A stretch of 38,413 nt of DNA from JAFKKS01 sp039808325 (GTDB lineage Bacteria; Pseudomonadota; Alphaproteobacteria; Rhizobiales; Xanthobacteraceae): the NCBI GenBank assembly GCA_039808325.1, contig JBDHSU010000020.1, positions 1 through 38,413 of the forward strand, given 5' to 3'. Below the pieces are notes generated by a model. The model saw only the letters and a program-made list of their open reading frames with translations. It did not search any database and was not told the DNA's origin. The position numbers were made by a program, and so were the translations under genes. Positions 8,992-16,915 of this stretch are shown here, piece after piece. Each line of letters begins with the position of its first letter. Position 1 is the stretch's first letter.

Positions 8992-11900
8992 AGCCGATCG
9001 ACATTCCGGAGAATGTGCTCGGCGCGCAGATCGCGGCCTCCGATCCGCGCGTCTCCGCCTGGGTGACGGCGAATGCCGGCTCGGGCAAGACCTACGTGCT
9101 GGCGCAGCGTGTCATTCGCCTGCTGCTCGATGGCGTCGCGCCAGGAAAAATCCTCTGCCTCACCTTCACCAAGGCCGCGGCCGCCAACATGGCGAACCGT
9201 GTGTTCGAGACGCTCGCGGCATGGACGACACTCGGCGACGAGGAGCTTGCCGCGGCGGTGATGCGGATCGAAACGCGGCGGCCGGACGCGACGCGGCTGC
9301 GCCGCGCGCGCTGCCTTTTCGCCGAAGCTCTGGAGACGCCGGGCGGACTGAAGGTACAGACGATCCACGCTTTCTGCACAGGGCTTTTGCATCAGTTCCC
9401 GTTCGAGGCCGATGTCGCCGCCCGCTTCGAGGTGCTGGAGGAGCACGCCGAAAGCGAGTTGATCGACAGCCTGCGGCTCGCCGTGCTGCTCGAGGCGGCG
9501 GCGCAGCCGGAGAGCGCGCTCGGGCGCGCGCTTGCCATCGCCGTTGCCGCCGCCGCCGACGTCACGTTCGCCGATGTGGTGCGCAACGCGATCGATCAGC
9601 GCGACGCCGTCGACGGGTGGATCGCGCGCGCCGGCGGGGTCGATGCGGCGATCGCGGAACTGTCGTGCGCACTCGGCGCCGATCCGGCGGAGACGCTGGA
9701 TGACGTGCATGCGCAATTCCTCGACAGCCCGATCCTGCCGCGATCGGAGTGGCCGTCGATCGCGGCGGTGCTCGCCGGTGGTTCGAAAACGGACTGCGCG
9801 CGCGCCGACGGCTTCGCGCGCGCATACGCCGGAAACGCATGGGAGAATATCGAGGCCTATATCGGCATTTTCTTCACGAAAGGCGGGACGCCTGCGAAGA
9901 GCCTCGCGACCAAGGCGATCAAGGATCGGCACCCGGAGCTTTGCGAGAGACTACTGCGAGAACGAGAGCGGGTCGCGGCGCTGTGGGAGCTGCGCAAGGC
10001 CGTGATCGTGCGCGACCGCACGATGGCGCTCGTCACCATCGCGCACGAGGTCACGCGCCGCTATCGCGCGGAAAAGGATCGCCGCGGCCTTCTCGATTAC
10101 GACGACCTCGTCGACAAGACGCTCGCCCTGCTCGACAACGTCGCCGCCGCCTGGGTGCATTACAAGCTCGATCTCGGAATCGATCATATTCTCGTCGACG
10201 AGGCGCAGGACACGAGCCCGAAGCAGTGGGACGTGATCGCGCGCCTGACCAGCGAGTTCTTCGCCGGCGCCGGCGCGCGCGGGGCGACCAGGCGCTCGAT
10301 CTTCGCGGTGGGCGACGAGAAGCAGTCGATCTATTCGTTCCAGGGCGCCGCGCCGCACCGCTTCGACGAGATGCGGCGTCATTTCGAGCGAGCGCATCGC
10401 GCCAGCGATCTGCCGTTCGAGCCGCTGCCGTTCCATCACTCCTTCCGCTCCGGTCCGAACGTGCTCGGCGCGGTCGACGCGGTGTTTGCGCAGGAGCGCG
10501 CCTATCGCGGCCTCGCCACCGATCCGGTCCCGACGGTGCATCAGGCGCTGCGGCACAACGCGCCGGGGCTCGTCGAGGTCTGGCCGCTGATCGCGCCGGA
10601 GAAGCGCGAGGAGATGGAGGCGTGGGACGCGCCGTTCGACGCCGTCGCCGAGACGAGCCCGCAGGCGCGCCTCGCGCGGCGGATCGCCGAAAGCGTCCGT
10701 TTCTGGATCGACCGGCGCGTGCCGTTGCCGCTGACGGGACAACGCACGCGGCCGGGCGATATTCTCGTCCTGGTGCGTTCGCGCGGGCCTTTGTTCGCGG
10801 CCGTCATCCGTGCCCTCAAGGACGCGGGCGTCGACGTCGCCGGCGCGGACCGGCTCGTCCTCACCGAGCACATCGCGGTGATGGATCTGATGTCGCTCGC
10901 CGACGCGCTGCTGCTGGAGGAGGACGACCTCGCGCTGGCGGAGGTGCTGAAGTCGCCGCTGTTCGGTTTGAACGACGAGCAGTTGTTCGCGCTTGCCTGG
11001 CAACGGACGGGAAGTCTGCGCGCGGCCCTGCGGGCCAACGCCGCCGGCGATGCGGCATGCGCGCAGGCCGCGGCGACGCTCGACCGGCTCGCGGCCGCGG
11101 CGAGAACGCAGGCGCCGTTCACGTTCTATGCCGCGCTGCTGAACGCCGAGGGCGGACGCCGCAAGTTCCTGGCCCGCCTCGGCCCGGAAGCGAACGACGC
11201 GCTCGACGAGTTCCTGGCGCTGGCGCTGGACTATGAGCGGCGCGAAACGCCGTCGCTGCAAGGCTTCATGGCGTGGCTGCGCGCGGTCGCGGCGGAAGTG
11301 AAGCGCGACATGGATATCGCGCGCGACGAAGTGCGCGTGATGACCGTGCACGGCGCCAAGGGTCTCGAAGCGCCGATCGTCATTCTCGCGGACACGACGA
11401 GCGCGCCGGCGGGGCCGCGCGATCCGCCGCTGCTGGCGATCGATCTTCCCGGATTGCCGACGGGCGTCGCGCGTCCGCTCGTTTGGGTGGGAGGCCAGGC
11501 GAACGATGTTCCGGTTACCGAGGACGCGCGAAAGAAAGCGCGTCGGGATGCCGAGGAGGAGCACCGGCGGCTTCTCTATGTCGCGATGACGCGCGCGGCG
11601 GACCGTCTCATCGTTTGCGGCGCGCGCGGCCAGAACGCGCAGCCCGACGGATGCTGGTACGATCTCGTGCATGCGGCGTTGACGCCGGATGCCGCCGATG
11701 TGCCGGCCGACATCGGCGGCGGCAATGTCTGGCGCTGGCAGAAGTTTTCCGGCGAGGATCTCGTTGCGACGGAAGACCGCGGGCAGACAAGCGACGCGCC
11801 GGATGTTGTGCCGCCTTGGCTCGGCGCGGCGGCATCGCGGGACATCGATGCGCTGCCGCGTATCGCGCCTTCGCTCGCGGCCGAGGACGCGCCGGCCGCG

Positions 11901-12461
11901 CGCGCGCGGCTTGCGCTCTCGCCCGATCTGCGCGGCGCGCGCCAGCGTGGCCAGTGGATGCATCGCCTGATGCAATCCCTGCCGGATGTTCCGCGCGCGG
12001 CGCGCGCGGATGCGGCGCGGCGTTTTCTCACACGCGCGGGAATAGATGCCGACGCGATCGACGCGATTCTCGCCCCCGTGATGCGCGTGCTCGACGATGC
12101 GCAGTTCGCCGCCTTCTTCGATGCGGGCACGCGCGCGGAAGTCCCGATCGTCGGCCGCCTCATGCGCGCCGATGGCGCGCCGCAATTCGTGTCGGCACGG
12201 ATCGATCGTCTGGCGGTCGATTCAGAGAACGTTTTTATCGTCGACTACAAATCGGATCGCATGCCGCCCGACGATCCGGACCGGGCTCCGGGGTCCTACG
12301 TAACGCAACTCGCGCTTTATCGCGCCGTTCTGCGGCAAATTTATCCCGGTCACGCGATTCGCGCCGCGTTGCTGTGGACCGAGCGGCCATTGCTCATGGA
12401 ACTTCCGGCGGCGGCGCTCGATGCCGCCCTGGCGCGTCTCGGCATTGCTGCCCCGGCGTAA
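8988..12461 (+). CDS. addA: AddA, UvrD/RecB-type helicase-nuclease
   Basis: The 1157-residue motor and nuclease subunit of AddAB unwinds DNA 3' to 5' and cuts one strand. The superfamily 1 motifs run in order: Walker A ANAGSGKTYVL (28-38), LTFTKAAAANM, DYDDLV, the Walker B ILVDEAQDTSPKQW, the Q-motif region VGDEKQSIYSFQGAAP, VMTVHGAKGLEAPIV and the motif VI LLYVAMTRAADRL. A C-terminal RecB nuclease domain carries ARIDRLAVD and IVDYKSDRMP, with the catalytic Asp-Tyr-Lys. The start at 8988 is fixed by the four-base ATGA overlap with addB. The pair addB-addA in this order, followed by trxA, is typical of the Hyphomicrobiales. Confidence 0.96.
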   Translation: MKPIDIPENVLGAQIAASDPRVSAWVTANAGSGKTYVLAQRVIRLLLDGVAPGKILCLTFTKAAAANMANRVFETLAAWTTLGDEELAAAVMRIETRRPDATRLRRARCLFAEALETPGGLKVQTIHAFCTGLLHQFPFEADVAARFEVLEEHAESELIDSLRLAVLLEAAAQPESALGRALAIAVAAAADVTFADVVRNAIDQRDAVDGWIARAGGVDAAIAELSCALGADPAETLDDVHAQFLDSPILPRSEWPSIAAVLAGGSKTDCARADGFARAYAGNAWENIEAYIGIFFTKGGTPAKSLATKAIKDRHPELCERLLRERERVAALWELRKAVIVRDRTMALVTIAHEVTRRYRAEKDRRGLLDYDDLVDKTLALLDNVAAAWVHYKLDLGIDHILVDEAQDTSPKQWDVIARLTSEFFAGAGARGATRRSIFAVGDEKQSIYSFQGAAPHRFDEMRRHFERAHRASDLPFEPLPFHHSFRSGPNVLGAVDAVFAQERAYRGLATDPVPTVHQALRHNAPGLVEVWPLIAPEKREEMEAWDAPFDAVAETSPQARLARRIAESVRFWIDRRVPLPLTGQRTRPGDILVLVRSRGPLFAAVIRALKDAGVDVAGADRLVLTEHIAVMDLMSLADALLLEEDDLALAEVLKSPLFGLNDEQLFALAWQRTGSLRAALRANAAGDAACAQAAATLDRLAAAARTQAPFTFYAALLNAEGGRRKFLARLGPEANDALDEFLALALDYERRETPSLQGFMAWLRAVAAEVKRDMDIARDEVRVMTVHGAKGLEAPIVILADTTSAPAGPRDPPLLAIDLPGLPTGVARPLVWVGGQANDVPVTEDARKKARRDAEEEHRRLLYVAMTRAADRLIVCGARGQNAQPDGCWYDLVHAALTPDAADVPADIGGGNVWRWQKFSGEDLVATEDRGQTSDAPDVVPPWLGAAASRDIDALPRIAPSLAAEDAPAARARLALSPDLRGARQRGQWMHRLMQSLPDVPRAARADAARRFLTRAGIDADAIDAILAPVMRVLDDAQFAAFFDAGTRAEVPIVGRLMRADGAPQFVSARIDRLAVDSENVFIVDYKSDRMPPDDPDRAPGSYVTQLALYRAVLRQIYPGHAIRAALLWTERPLLMELPAAALDAALARLGIAAPA

Positions 12462-12467
12462 GCGCGC

Positions 12468-12496
12468 TTGACGATAGGGGGCGGCGTTCCTACGTT
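12468..12496 (+). promoter_or_regulatory. Possible sigma70-type promoter for trxA
   Basis: TTGACG at 12468-12473 and TACGTT at 12491-12496 are 17 bases apart, the usual spacing. They lie in the 90-base gap between addA and trxA, 56 bases before the trxA start. The -35 box is good, while the -10 box matches TATAAT at only three positions. Placement is the main support. Confidence 0.35.
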
Positions 12497-12551
12497 CGGG
12501 CAAATCCCGCGGGTGCCGGATGCGCCTGATTCGTTCCCTGAGAGGTGCGCT

Positions 12552-12872
12552 ATGGGCGTTGGGAAAGTCTCCGACGCGAGCTTCGAAGCCGAGGTCTTGA
12601 AGGCCTCCGAACCGGTCGTCGTCGATTTCTGGGCGGAATGGTGTGGCCCCTGCAAGATGATCGCGCCGGCGCTCGAGGAAATCGCGGGCTCGCTCGGCGA
12701 CAAGGTCAAGATCGTCAAGCTCAATGTCGACGAGAATCCGGCGACCGCTTCGAAATACGGCATCATGTCGATCCCGACCTTGATGATGTTCAAGAACGGC
12801 GAGCTTGCTTCGCGCCAAGTCGGCGCCGCGCCGAAGGCGAAACTCGAGCAGTGGATCAATTCCGCCGCGTGA
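12552..12872 (+). CDS. trxA: Thioredoxin 1
   Basis: This is a 106-residue cytoplasmic thioredoxin that reduces protein disulphides and passes electrons to ribonucleotide reductase and others, and is itself reduced by thioredoxin reductase. The active site FWAEWCGPCKMIAP puts the redox cysteines at 31 and 34. The buried Asp of VVVDFW (residue 25) and the cis-proline segment MSIPTLMMF are in place. The start ATG at 12552 lies a few bases after GAGAGGTG, a fair ribosome site. The upstream frame extension has no thioredoxin homology. The gene ends the plus-strand block and is followed by a strong terminator; it may be read both from addA and from its own promoter. Confidence 0.97.
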   Translation: MGVGKVSDASFEAEVLKASEPVVVDFWAEWCGPCKMIAPALEEIAGSLGDKVKIVKLNVDENPATASKYGIMSIPTLMMFKNGELASRQVGAAPKAKLEQWINSAA

Positions 12873-12915
12873 GATTTTTCGCCGCGCTCTGATTGCGCGA
12901 ACGACGTTTGCAAAT

Positions 12916-12942
12916 CGCCCGGCCTTGCGCCGGGCGTTTTTT
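12916..12942 (+). terminator. Rho-independent terminator after trxA
   Basis: A perfect 8-bp stem (CGCCCGGC / GCCGGGCG) with a 5-base loop is followed at once by six T residues (12937-12942). It sits 44 bases after the trxA stop. The T-run overlaps the first two bases of the reversed folC stop codon (12941-12943), so the two convergent genes share this junction. The reverse strand lacks a T-run after the stem. Confidence 0.93.
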
Positions 12943-14257
12943 ATGTCGGCGGCGTTCCGTTGGCGGCCAGCACTTCGCCGGCGAGATAGAGCGAGCCGGT
13001 GATGAGAATGCGCGGTGCGTCGAGATCGAGTTGCGCCACGCGCGCGAGCGCGCTTTCGACGTCGGTGCTCACCTCCGCCTCCATGCCGGTGCGGCGCGCC
13101 GCATCCACGATCGTCTCCGGTGAACGCGCCTTCTCCTGGTTGGCGATCGGGATCGCGATGACACGGTGCGCGAGCCCGGCGAAGTTGCCGAGAAAGCCTT
13201 CGACATCCTTGGTCGTCAGCATGCCGACGATGAGGACGAGCGGGCGGGGCACGCGCTCCTCGAGGTCGGCGAGCGCGACGGCGATGGCACGTCCGCCGTC
13301 GACATTGTGGCCGCCGTCGAGCCAGACTTCCGCGCCGTGCGGCGCCTGCGCGACGAGGTGGCCGACCAAAAGACGCTGCATGCGCGCCGGCCATTGCGCG
13401 GTGGCGATGCCGTCTTCGTAAGCGGCGAGCGGCAGCTTGAAAGCGTTGCTTGCGCGCAGCGCCGCGATCGCCGTCCCGGCATTGTCGAACTGGTGGCGGC
13501 CGACAAGTTTCGGCGCCGGCAGGTCGAGCAGTCCGTCCTCGTCCTGGTAGACGAGGCGGCCATGCTCCTGCGCGACGACCCAATCCTCGCCGGCGAGGCG
13601 CAGCGGCGCGCCCACCTTGCGTGCGATGCGCTCGATCGTCTCGCCCGCTTCGTTCGGCTGCAATGCGATGACGGCGGGAACGCCGCGCTTGAGAATGCCG
13701 GCTTTCTCGGCGGCGATCTGCGGCACCGTGTTGCCGAGGAATTCCGCATGGTCGAACGACACCGGCGTGATCACGCTCGCGAGCGGGCGCTCGACCACGT
13801 TGGTCGCGTCGAGACGGCCGCCGAGGCCGACTTCCAGCAGCAGCACGTCGGCGGGATGCCGCGCGAACAGCAGAAATCCCGCGACGGTCTCGATCTCGAA
13901 CACGGTGATCGGATCGTCGCCGTTGGCGCGCTCGCATTCGGTCAGAACGTCGGCGAGCTCCGCGTCGGAGACGAGGACGCCGCCGCCCGCGTGGCCGAGG
14001 CGGAAACGCTCGTTGACGCGCACGAGATTGGGCGAGGTGTAGACGTGCACGCTCTTGCCCGCGGCTTCGAGGATCGCGCGCATGAACGCGACGGTCGAGC
14101 CCTTGCCGTTGGTGCCGGCCACGTGAATGACCGGCGGCAAGCGTCGTTCGGGATGGTCGAGACGCTCAAGCAGCCGCTCGACGCGATCGAGCGTCAAGTC
14201 GATGCGTTTCGGGTGCAGCGCGAGGAGCCGCGTGACGATGGCGTCGATCGGCGTCAT
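12941..14257 (-). CDS. folC: Bifunctional folylpolyglutamate synthase / dihydrofolate synthase
   Basis: This ATP-dependent ligase adds L-glutamate to dihydropteroate to make dihydrofolate, and then adds further glutamates to folates. The 438 residues from ATG 14257 agree with the family. The P-loop GTNGKGS is at 48-54. Other Mur-ligase-type signatures are visible: YTSPNLVRVNERF, LLEVGLGGRLDATNVV, ITPVSFDHAEFLG, AAEKAGILKRGVPAV and EVWLDGGHN. An upstream extension of the frame to 14350 would run into accD and has no family similarity. accD ends 22 bases upstream, so both are probably on one message. The pair accD-folC is conserved across many bacteria. Confidence 0.96.
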   Translation of the reverse strand: MTPIDAIVTRLLALHPKRIDLTLDRVERLLERLDHPERRLPPVIHVAGTNGKGSTVAFMRAILEAAGKSVHVYTSPNLVRVNERFRLGHAGGGVLVSDAELADVLTECERANGDDPITVFEIETVAGFLLFARHPADVLLLEVGLGGRLDATNVVERPLASVITPVSFDHAEFLGNTVPQIAAEKAGILKRGVPAVIALQPNEAGETIERIARKVGAPLRLAGEDWVVAQEHGRLVYQDEDGLLDLPAPKLVGRHQFDNAGTAIAALRASNAFKLPLAAYEDGIATAQWPARMQRLLVGHLVAQAPHGAEVWLDGGHNVDGGRAIAVALADLEERVPRPLVLIVGMLTTKDVEGFLGNFAGLAHRVIAIPIANQEKARSPETIVDAARRTGMEAEVSTDVESALARVAQLDLDAPRILITGSLYLAGEVLAANGTPPT

Positions 14258-14279
14258 CGCGGCAGGGGCCGTGCCCCGC

Positions 14280-15212
14280 TCATGGCGTGAAGCCGGCCAT
14301 GGCCGGCTGCTGCTCCGCCGGCTCCGGCAGCGGCAAAGCGGGTATGTCACGGGCGTTGGGCGACGCGGGCGCCTTGGTCATGATGCGGCAAAGCCGCGAG
14401 AGCGTGGCGCGCATGTCATGGCGATGCACCACCATGTCCACCATGCCATGCTCGCGCAGATATTCCGCGCGCTGGAATCCCTCGGGCAGCTTCTCGCGGA
14501 TCGTCTGCTCGATGACGCGCGGCCCAGCGAAGCCGATCAGCGCGCCGGGCTCGGCGATATGGATGTCGCCGAGCATCGCATAGGAGGCGGTGACGCCACC
14601 GGTCGTCGGATTGGTCAGCACGACGATGTAGGGCAGCCCCGCCTCCTTCAGCATTTCCACGCCGACGGTGGTGCGCGGCATCTGCATCAGCGACAGGATC
14701 CCTTCTTGCATGCGTGCGCCGCCGGAACTTGCGAACAGGATGAAGGGCGTCGCCTTCTCGACGGCGGTCTCGAAGCCGCGGATCAGCGCCTCGCCCGCCG
14801 CCATGCCGAGCGAGCCGCCCATGAAATCGAAATCCTGCACCGTCGCGACCACGGGCAATTCGTCGAGGGTGCCGTAGCCGACCTTGATCGCGTCGTGCAT
14901 GCCGGTCTTGGCGCGCGCGTCCTTCAGCCGGTCGGTATAGCGGCGCTCGTCGCGGAACCTCAGCGGATCGACCGCGACCTCGGGCAGCGCGATCTCCTCG
15001 AAGACGCCGCCGTCGAACAGGCCCTTCAGGCGCGCCGCGGCGCCCATGCGCATGTGATAGTTGGAGCCGGGGATGACGAACTGGTTCGCCTCGAGGTCCT
15101 TGTGAAAGACCATCTGCCCCGTCTCCGGGCATTTCACCCACAGGTTCTCCGGCACCTCGCGGCGCAGGAACGAGCGGATCTTCGGGCGGACGACGTTGGT
15201 CAACCAGTTCAT
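14280..15212 (-). CDS. accD: Acetyl-CoA carboxylase carboxyltransferase subunit beta, zinc finger degenerate
   Basis: The beta subunit of the carboxyltransferase moves carboxyl from carboxybiotin to acetyl-CoA, the first step of fatty acid synthesis, together with AccA. It has 310 residues. The carboxyltransferase core is clear: FDFMGGSLGMAAGEA, PFILFASSGGARMQEG, LTNPTTGGVTASYAMLGD and EPGALIGFAGPRVIEQT. The N-terminal C4 zinc ribbon known from E. coli is not intact. The first pair is CPETG (one Cys instead of two) and the second pair reads VIPGSNYHMRM, with Ile and Ser in place of cysteine. As far as I recall, related Hyphomicrobiales share this loss. The start gives the usual MNWLTNVVRPK beginning. 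Confidence 0.95.
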   Translation of the reverse strand: MNWLTNVVRPKIRSFLRREVPENLWVKCPETGQMVFHKDLEANQFVIPGSNYHMRMGAAARLKGLFDGGVFEEIALPEVAVDPLRFRDERRYTDRLKDARAKTGMHDAIKVGYGTLDELPVVATVQDFDFMGGSLGMAAGEALIRGFETAVEKATPFILFASSGGARMQEGILSLMQMPRTTVGVEMLKEAGLPYIVVLTNPTTGGVTASYAMLGDIHIAEPGALIGFAGPRVIEQTIREKLPEGFQRAEYLREHGMVDMVVHRHDMRATLSRLCRIMTKAPASPNARDIPALPLPEPAEQQPAMAGFTP

Positions 15213-15335
15213 CGGATGTTTCTTCGGCCTCTGCGTTGGCGACGCGACGCATATAGGGATGGATTACCGCCATGTTTATCGCGTTTTGAGGGCGGATGTG
15301 CGTTTTTGAGCCCCTTCGTCATTCCGGCCGAGCCC

Positions 15336-15437
15336 GTAGCCCGGATTGAGCGAAGCGAAATCCGGCAAACAGCCGGCATCGACAGCGCGGGGCCAGCGTG
15401 GGCCGTCCCGCGTTTCGCTGCGCTCAACACGGGCTAC
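15336..15437. repeat. Imperfect inverted repeat between trpA and accD
   Basis: The arms 15336-15365 and 15407-15437, about 30 bases each, pair with a few mismatches. Both contain GTAGCCCG, TTGAGCG and AGCGAAA in the same relative orientation. The element looks like one of the dispersed intergenic palindromes common in Bradyrhizobium relatives. It fills most of the 256-base gap and carries no T-run. Confidence 0.8.
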
Positions 15438-15468
15438 AACGCAACCGGCGCGCCGCGCTCCTTTGCCC

Positions 15469-16305
15469 TCAAGCTCCCGCCTTTATCGCCCCGCGCACGC
15501 CGGCGGCGAGGGAGGAGACGAGGGTCGTGACGGCCTTCACGGTCTTGTCCGTCGCGCGGCCGTCGGCGTCGAGGCTTCCCTTCAGCGCGTCGACCAGGGC
15601 CGAGCCGACGACGACGCCGTCGGCGCCTTGCGCGATGGCGCGGGCATGCTCCGCCGTGCGCACGCCGAAGCCGACCGCGACGGGAAGCTTGGTGTGGCGC
15701 TTGATGCGCGCCACGGCTTCGCCGACATTGCTCGCGTTCGGCGCCGCGGTTCCGGTGATGCCGGTGATCGAGACGTAGTAGACGAAGCCCGACGTGTTCG
15801 CGAGCACGGCCGGGAGCCGCTTGTCGTCCGTCGTCGGCGTCGCCAGGCGGATGAAGTTGAGCCCGGCCTTCAGCGCCGGCAGGCAGAGTTCCTCGTCCTC
15901 CTCCGGCGGCAGATCGACGACGATCAGCCCGTCGACGCCGGCCGCCTTCGCGTCGGCGAGGAAGCGCTCGACCCCGTAGACGTAGATCGGGTTGTAGTAG
16001 CCCATCAGCACGATCGGCGTCGCCGCGTCGCGGGCGCGGAAGCCGCGTACGAGGTCGAGCGTCTTCGCGAGCGTCATGCCCGCCTTCAGCGCGCGCTGCG
16101 AGGAGGCCTGGATCGCCGGGCCGTCCGCCATCGGGTCGGTGAAGGGCATGCCGAGCTCAATCACGTCGGCGCCGGCGGCGGGAAGCGCTGCGAGGATGGC
16201 GCGCGACGTTTCGAGGTCGGGATCGCCGGCGGTGAGGAAGGTCACGAGCGCGGCGTTGCCGTTCTGGCGGAGTGCATGGAAGCGGCTGTCGATGCGTGTG
16301 GTCAT
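15469..16305 (-). CDS. trpA: Tryptophan synthase alpha subunit
   Basis: This subunit cleaves indole-3-glycerol phosphate to indole and glyceraldehyde 3-phosphate, and passes indole to TrpB through the alpha2beta2 tunnel. The 278 residues form a TIM barrel. The catalytic pair is present as IELGMPFTDPMADGPAIQ with Glu50 and Asp61. The segments MGYYNPI, GLIVVDLPPEE, FVYYVSITGITG and the phosphate-binding VGFGVRTAEHA are typical. ATG 16305 gives the standard MTTRIDSRF start; a longer frame upstream has no similarity. Unusually, trpA is not next to trpB: an opposite-strand gene and a repeat lie between them. Confidence 0.97.
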   Translation of the reverse strand: MTTRIDSRFHALRQNGNAALVTFLTAGDPDLETSRAILAALPAAGADVIELGMPFTDPMADGPAIQASSQRALKAGMTLAKTLDLVRGFRARDAATPIVLMGYYNPIYVYGVERFLADAKAAGVDGLIVVDLPPEEDEELCLPALKAGLNFIRLATPTTDDKRLPAVLANTSGFVYYVSITGITGTAAPNASNVGEAVARIKRHTKLPVAVGFGVRTAEHARAIAQGADGVVVGSALVDALKGSLDADGRATDKTVKAVTTLVSSLAAGVRGAIKAGA

Positions 16306-16401
16306 GGCGACTTCGCTAACACGGGATATGGCACAGGGGAACGGCCTTGAAGCGTCCGCCCCAGGGGCTTCACGGGCGCGGCGCGGCGTCCGGGACACGG
16401 C

Positions 16402-16433
16402 CCCGCGTCCTGGTCCCGCGTCCTGGTCCCGCG
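16402..16433. repeat. 13-bp tandem repeat, about 2.5 units
   Basis: The unit CCCGCGTCCTGGT occurs twice in exact tandem (16402-16414 and 16415-16427) and begins a third time with CCCGCG. It lies in the divergent gap between trpA and the small glycine-rich protein gene. Such short tandems can vary in copy number, but no role is visible. Confidence 0.85.
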
Positions 16434-16510
16434 CCCGCCGGGTTTCTGTTTTCGCCGATGCTCCGATAAGCTTGCGGGCGCTGCGAATCATCACCATCGG
16501 GAGGGCTACC

Positions 16511-16798
16511 GTGGAACAGATTCTCATCAATCTCATTGCAGGTGCGGCGGGCGGCGTGGGCGCGGGCAAGGCGTCACCCACATTCGACCTCGGCATGATC
16601 GGCAATATCATCGCCGGCCTCGTCGGCGGCGGGGTCCTCGGCCAGGTCGTCACGGCGCTGATGCCGGCGGTCACGGCGGCCGCCGCGGCCGGCAATCTCA
16701 GCGTCGGCGGGATCATCAGCCAGGTCATCGCCGGCGGCGCGGGCGGGGCCGTCCTTACCGCCATCATCGGCGCGATCAAGAACCGCGCGGCCGCGTAA
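16511..16798 (+). CDS. Small glycine-zipper-like membrane protein, unknown function
   Basis: This small protein of 95 residues is built almost wholly of Gly, Ala, Ile, Leu and Val. Two or three hydrophobic stretches carry glycine-zipper spacing, for example LIAGAAGGVGAGK near 8-20, IIAGLVGGGVLGQVV near 33-47 and VIAGGAGGAVLTAIIGAIK near the C-terminus. It most likely inserts in a membrane. GTG at 16511 is chosen because GGGAGG lies five bases upstream; the frame remains open further upstream but without such a site. Similar unnamed proteins occur in Bradyrhizobium relatives. It stands alone on the plus strand between trpA and trpB. I do not recognise a function. Confidence 0.75.
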   Translation: MEQILINLIAGAAGGVGAGKASPTFDLGMIGNIIAGLVGGGVLGQVVTALMPAVTAAAAAGNLSVGGIISQVIAGGAGGAVLTAIIGAIKNRAAA

Positions 16799-16806
16799 GC
16801 GCGGCG

Positions 16807-16898
16807 GGTGAGGGGTTATGGCCTCTCGATAGGCTCGCACCCCTTACCCGGATCGTCTCACTGCGTTCAACGATCCGACCTCTCCCCATGGGAGAGGT
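16807..16898. repeat. Compound palindromic repeat between trpB and the small membrane protein gene
   Basis: Three hairpins follow one another. GGTGAGGGGT (16807-16816) pairs with ACCCCTTACC (16839-16848) with one mismatch. CGGATCGT (16849-16856) pairs exactly with ACGATCCG (16870-16877). ACCTCTCCC-ATG-GGAGAGGT lies at 16878-16898. Shorter versions of the last hairpin occur at 23451, 36380 and 37346, so it belongs to a dispersed family. Confidence 0.85.
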
Positions 16899-16915
16899 GA
16901 AGAGGAACTTGCGAG

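Noticed and set aside
9951..12185. A 744-codon open frame antisense to addA
   Set aside because: Same reasoning: a shadow of the AddA frame, rich in Arg and His, with no motif.
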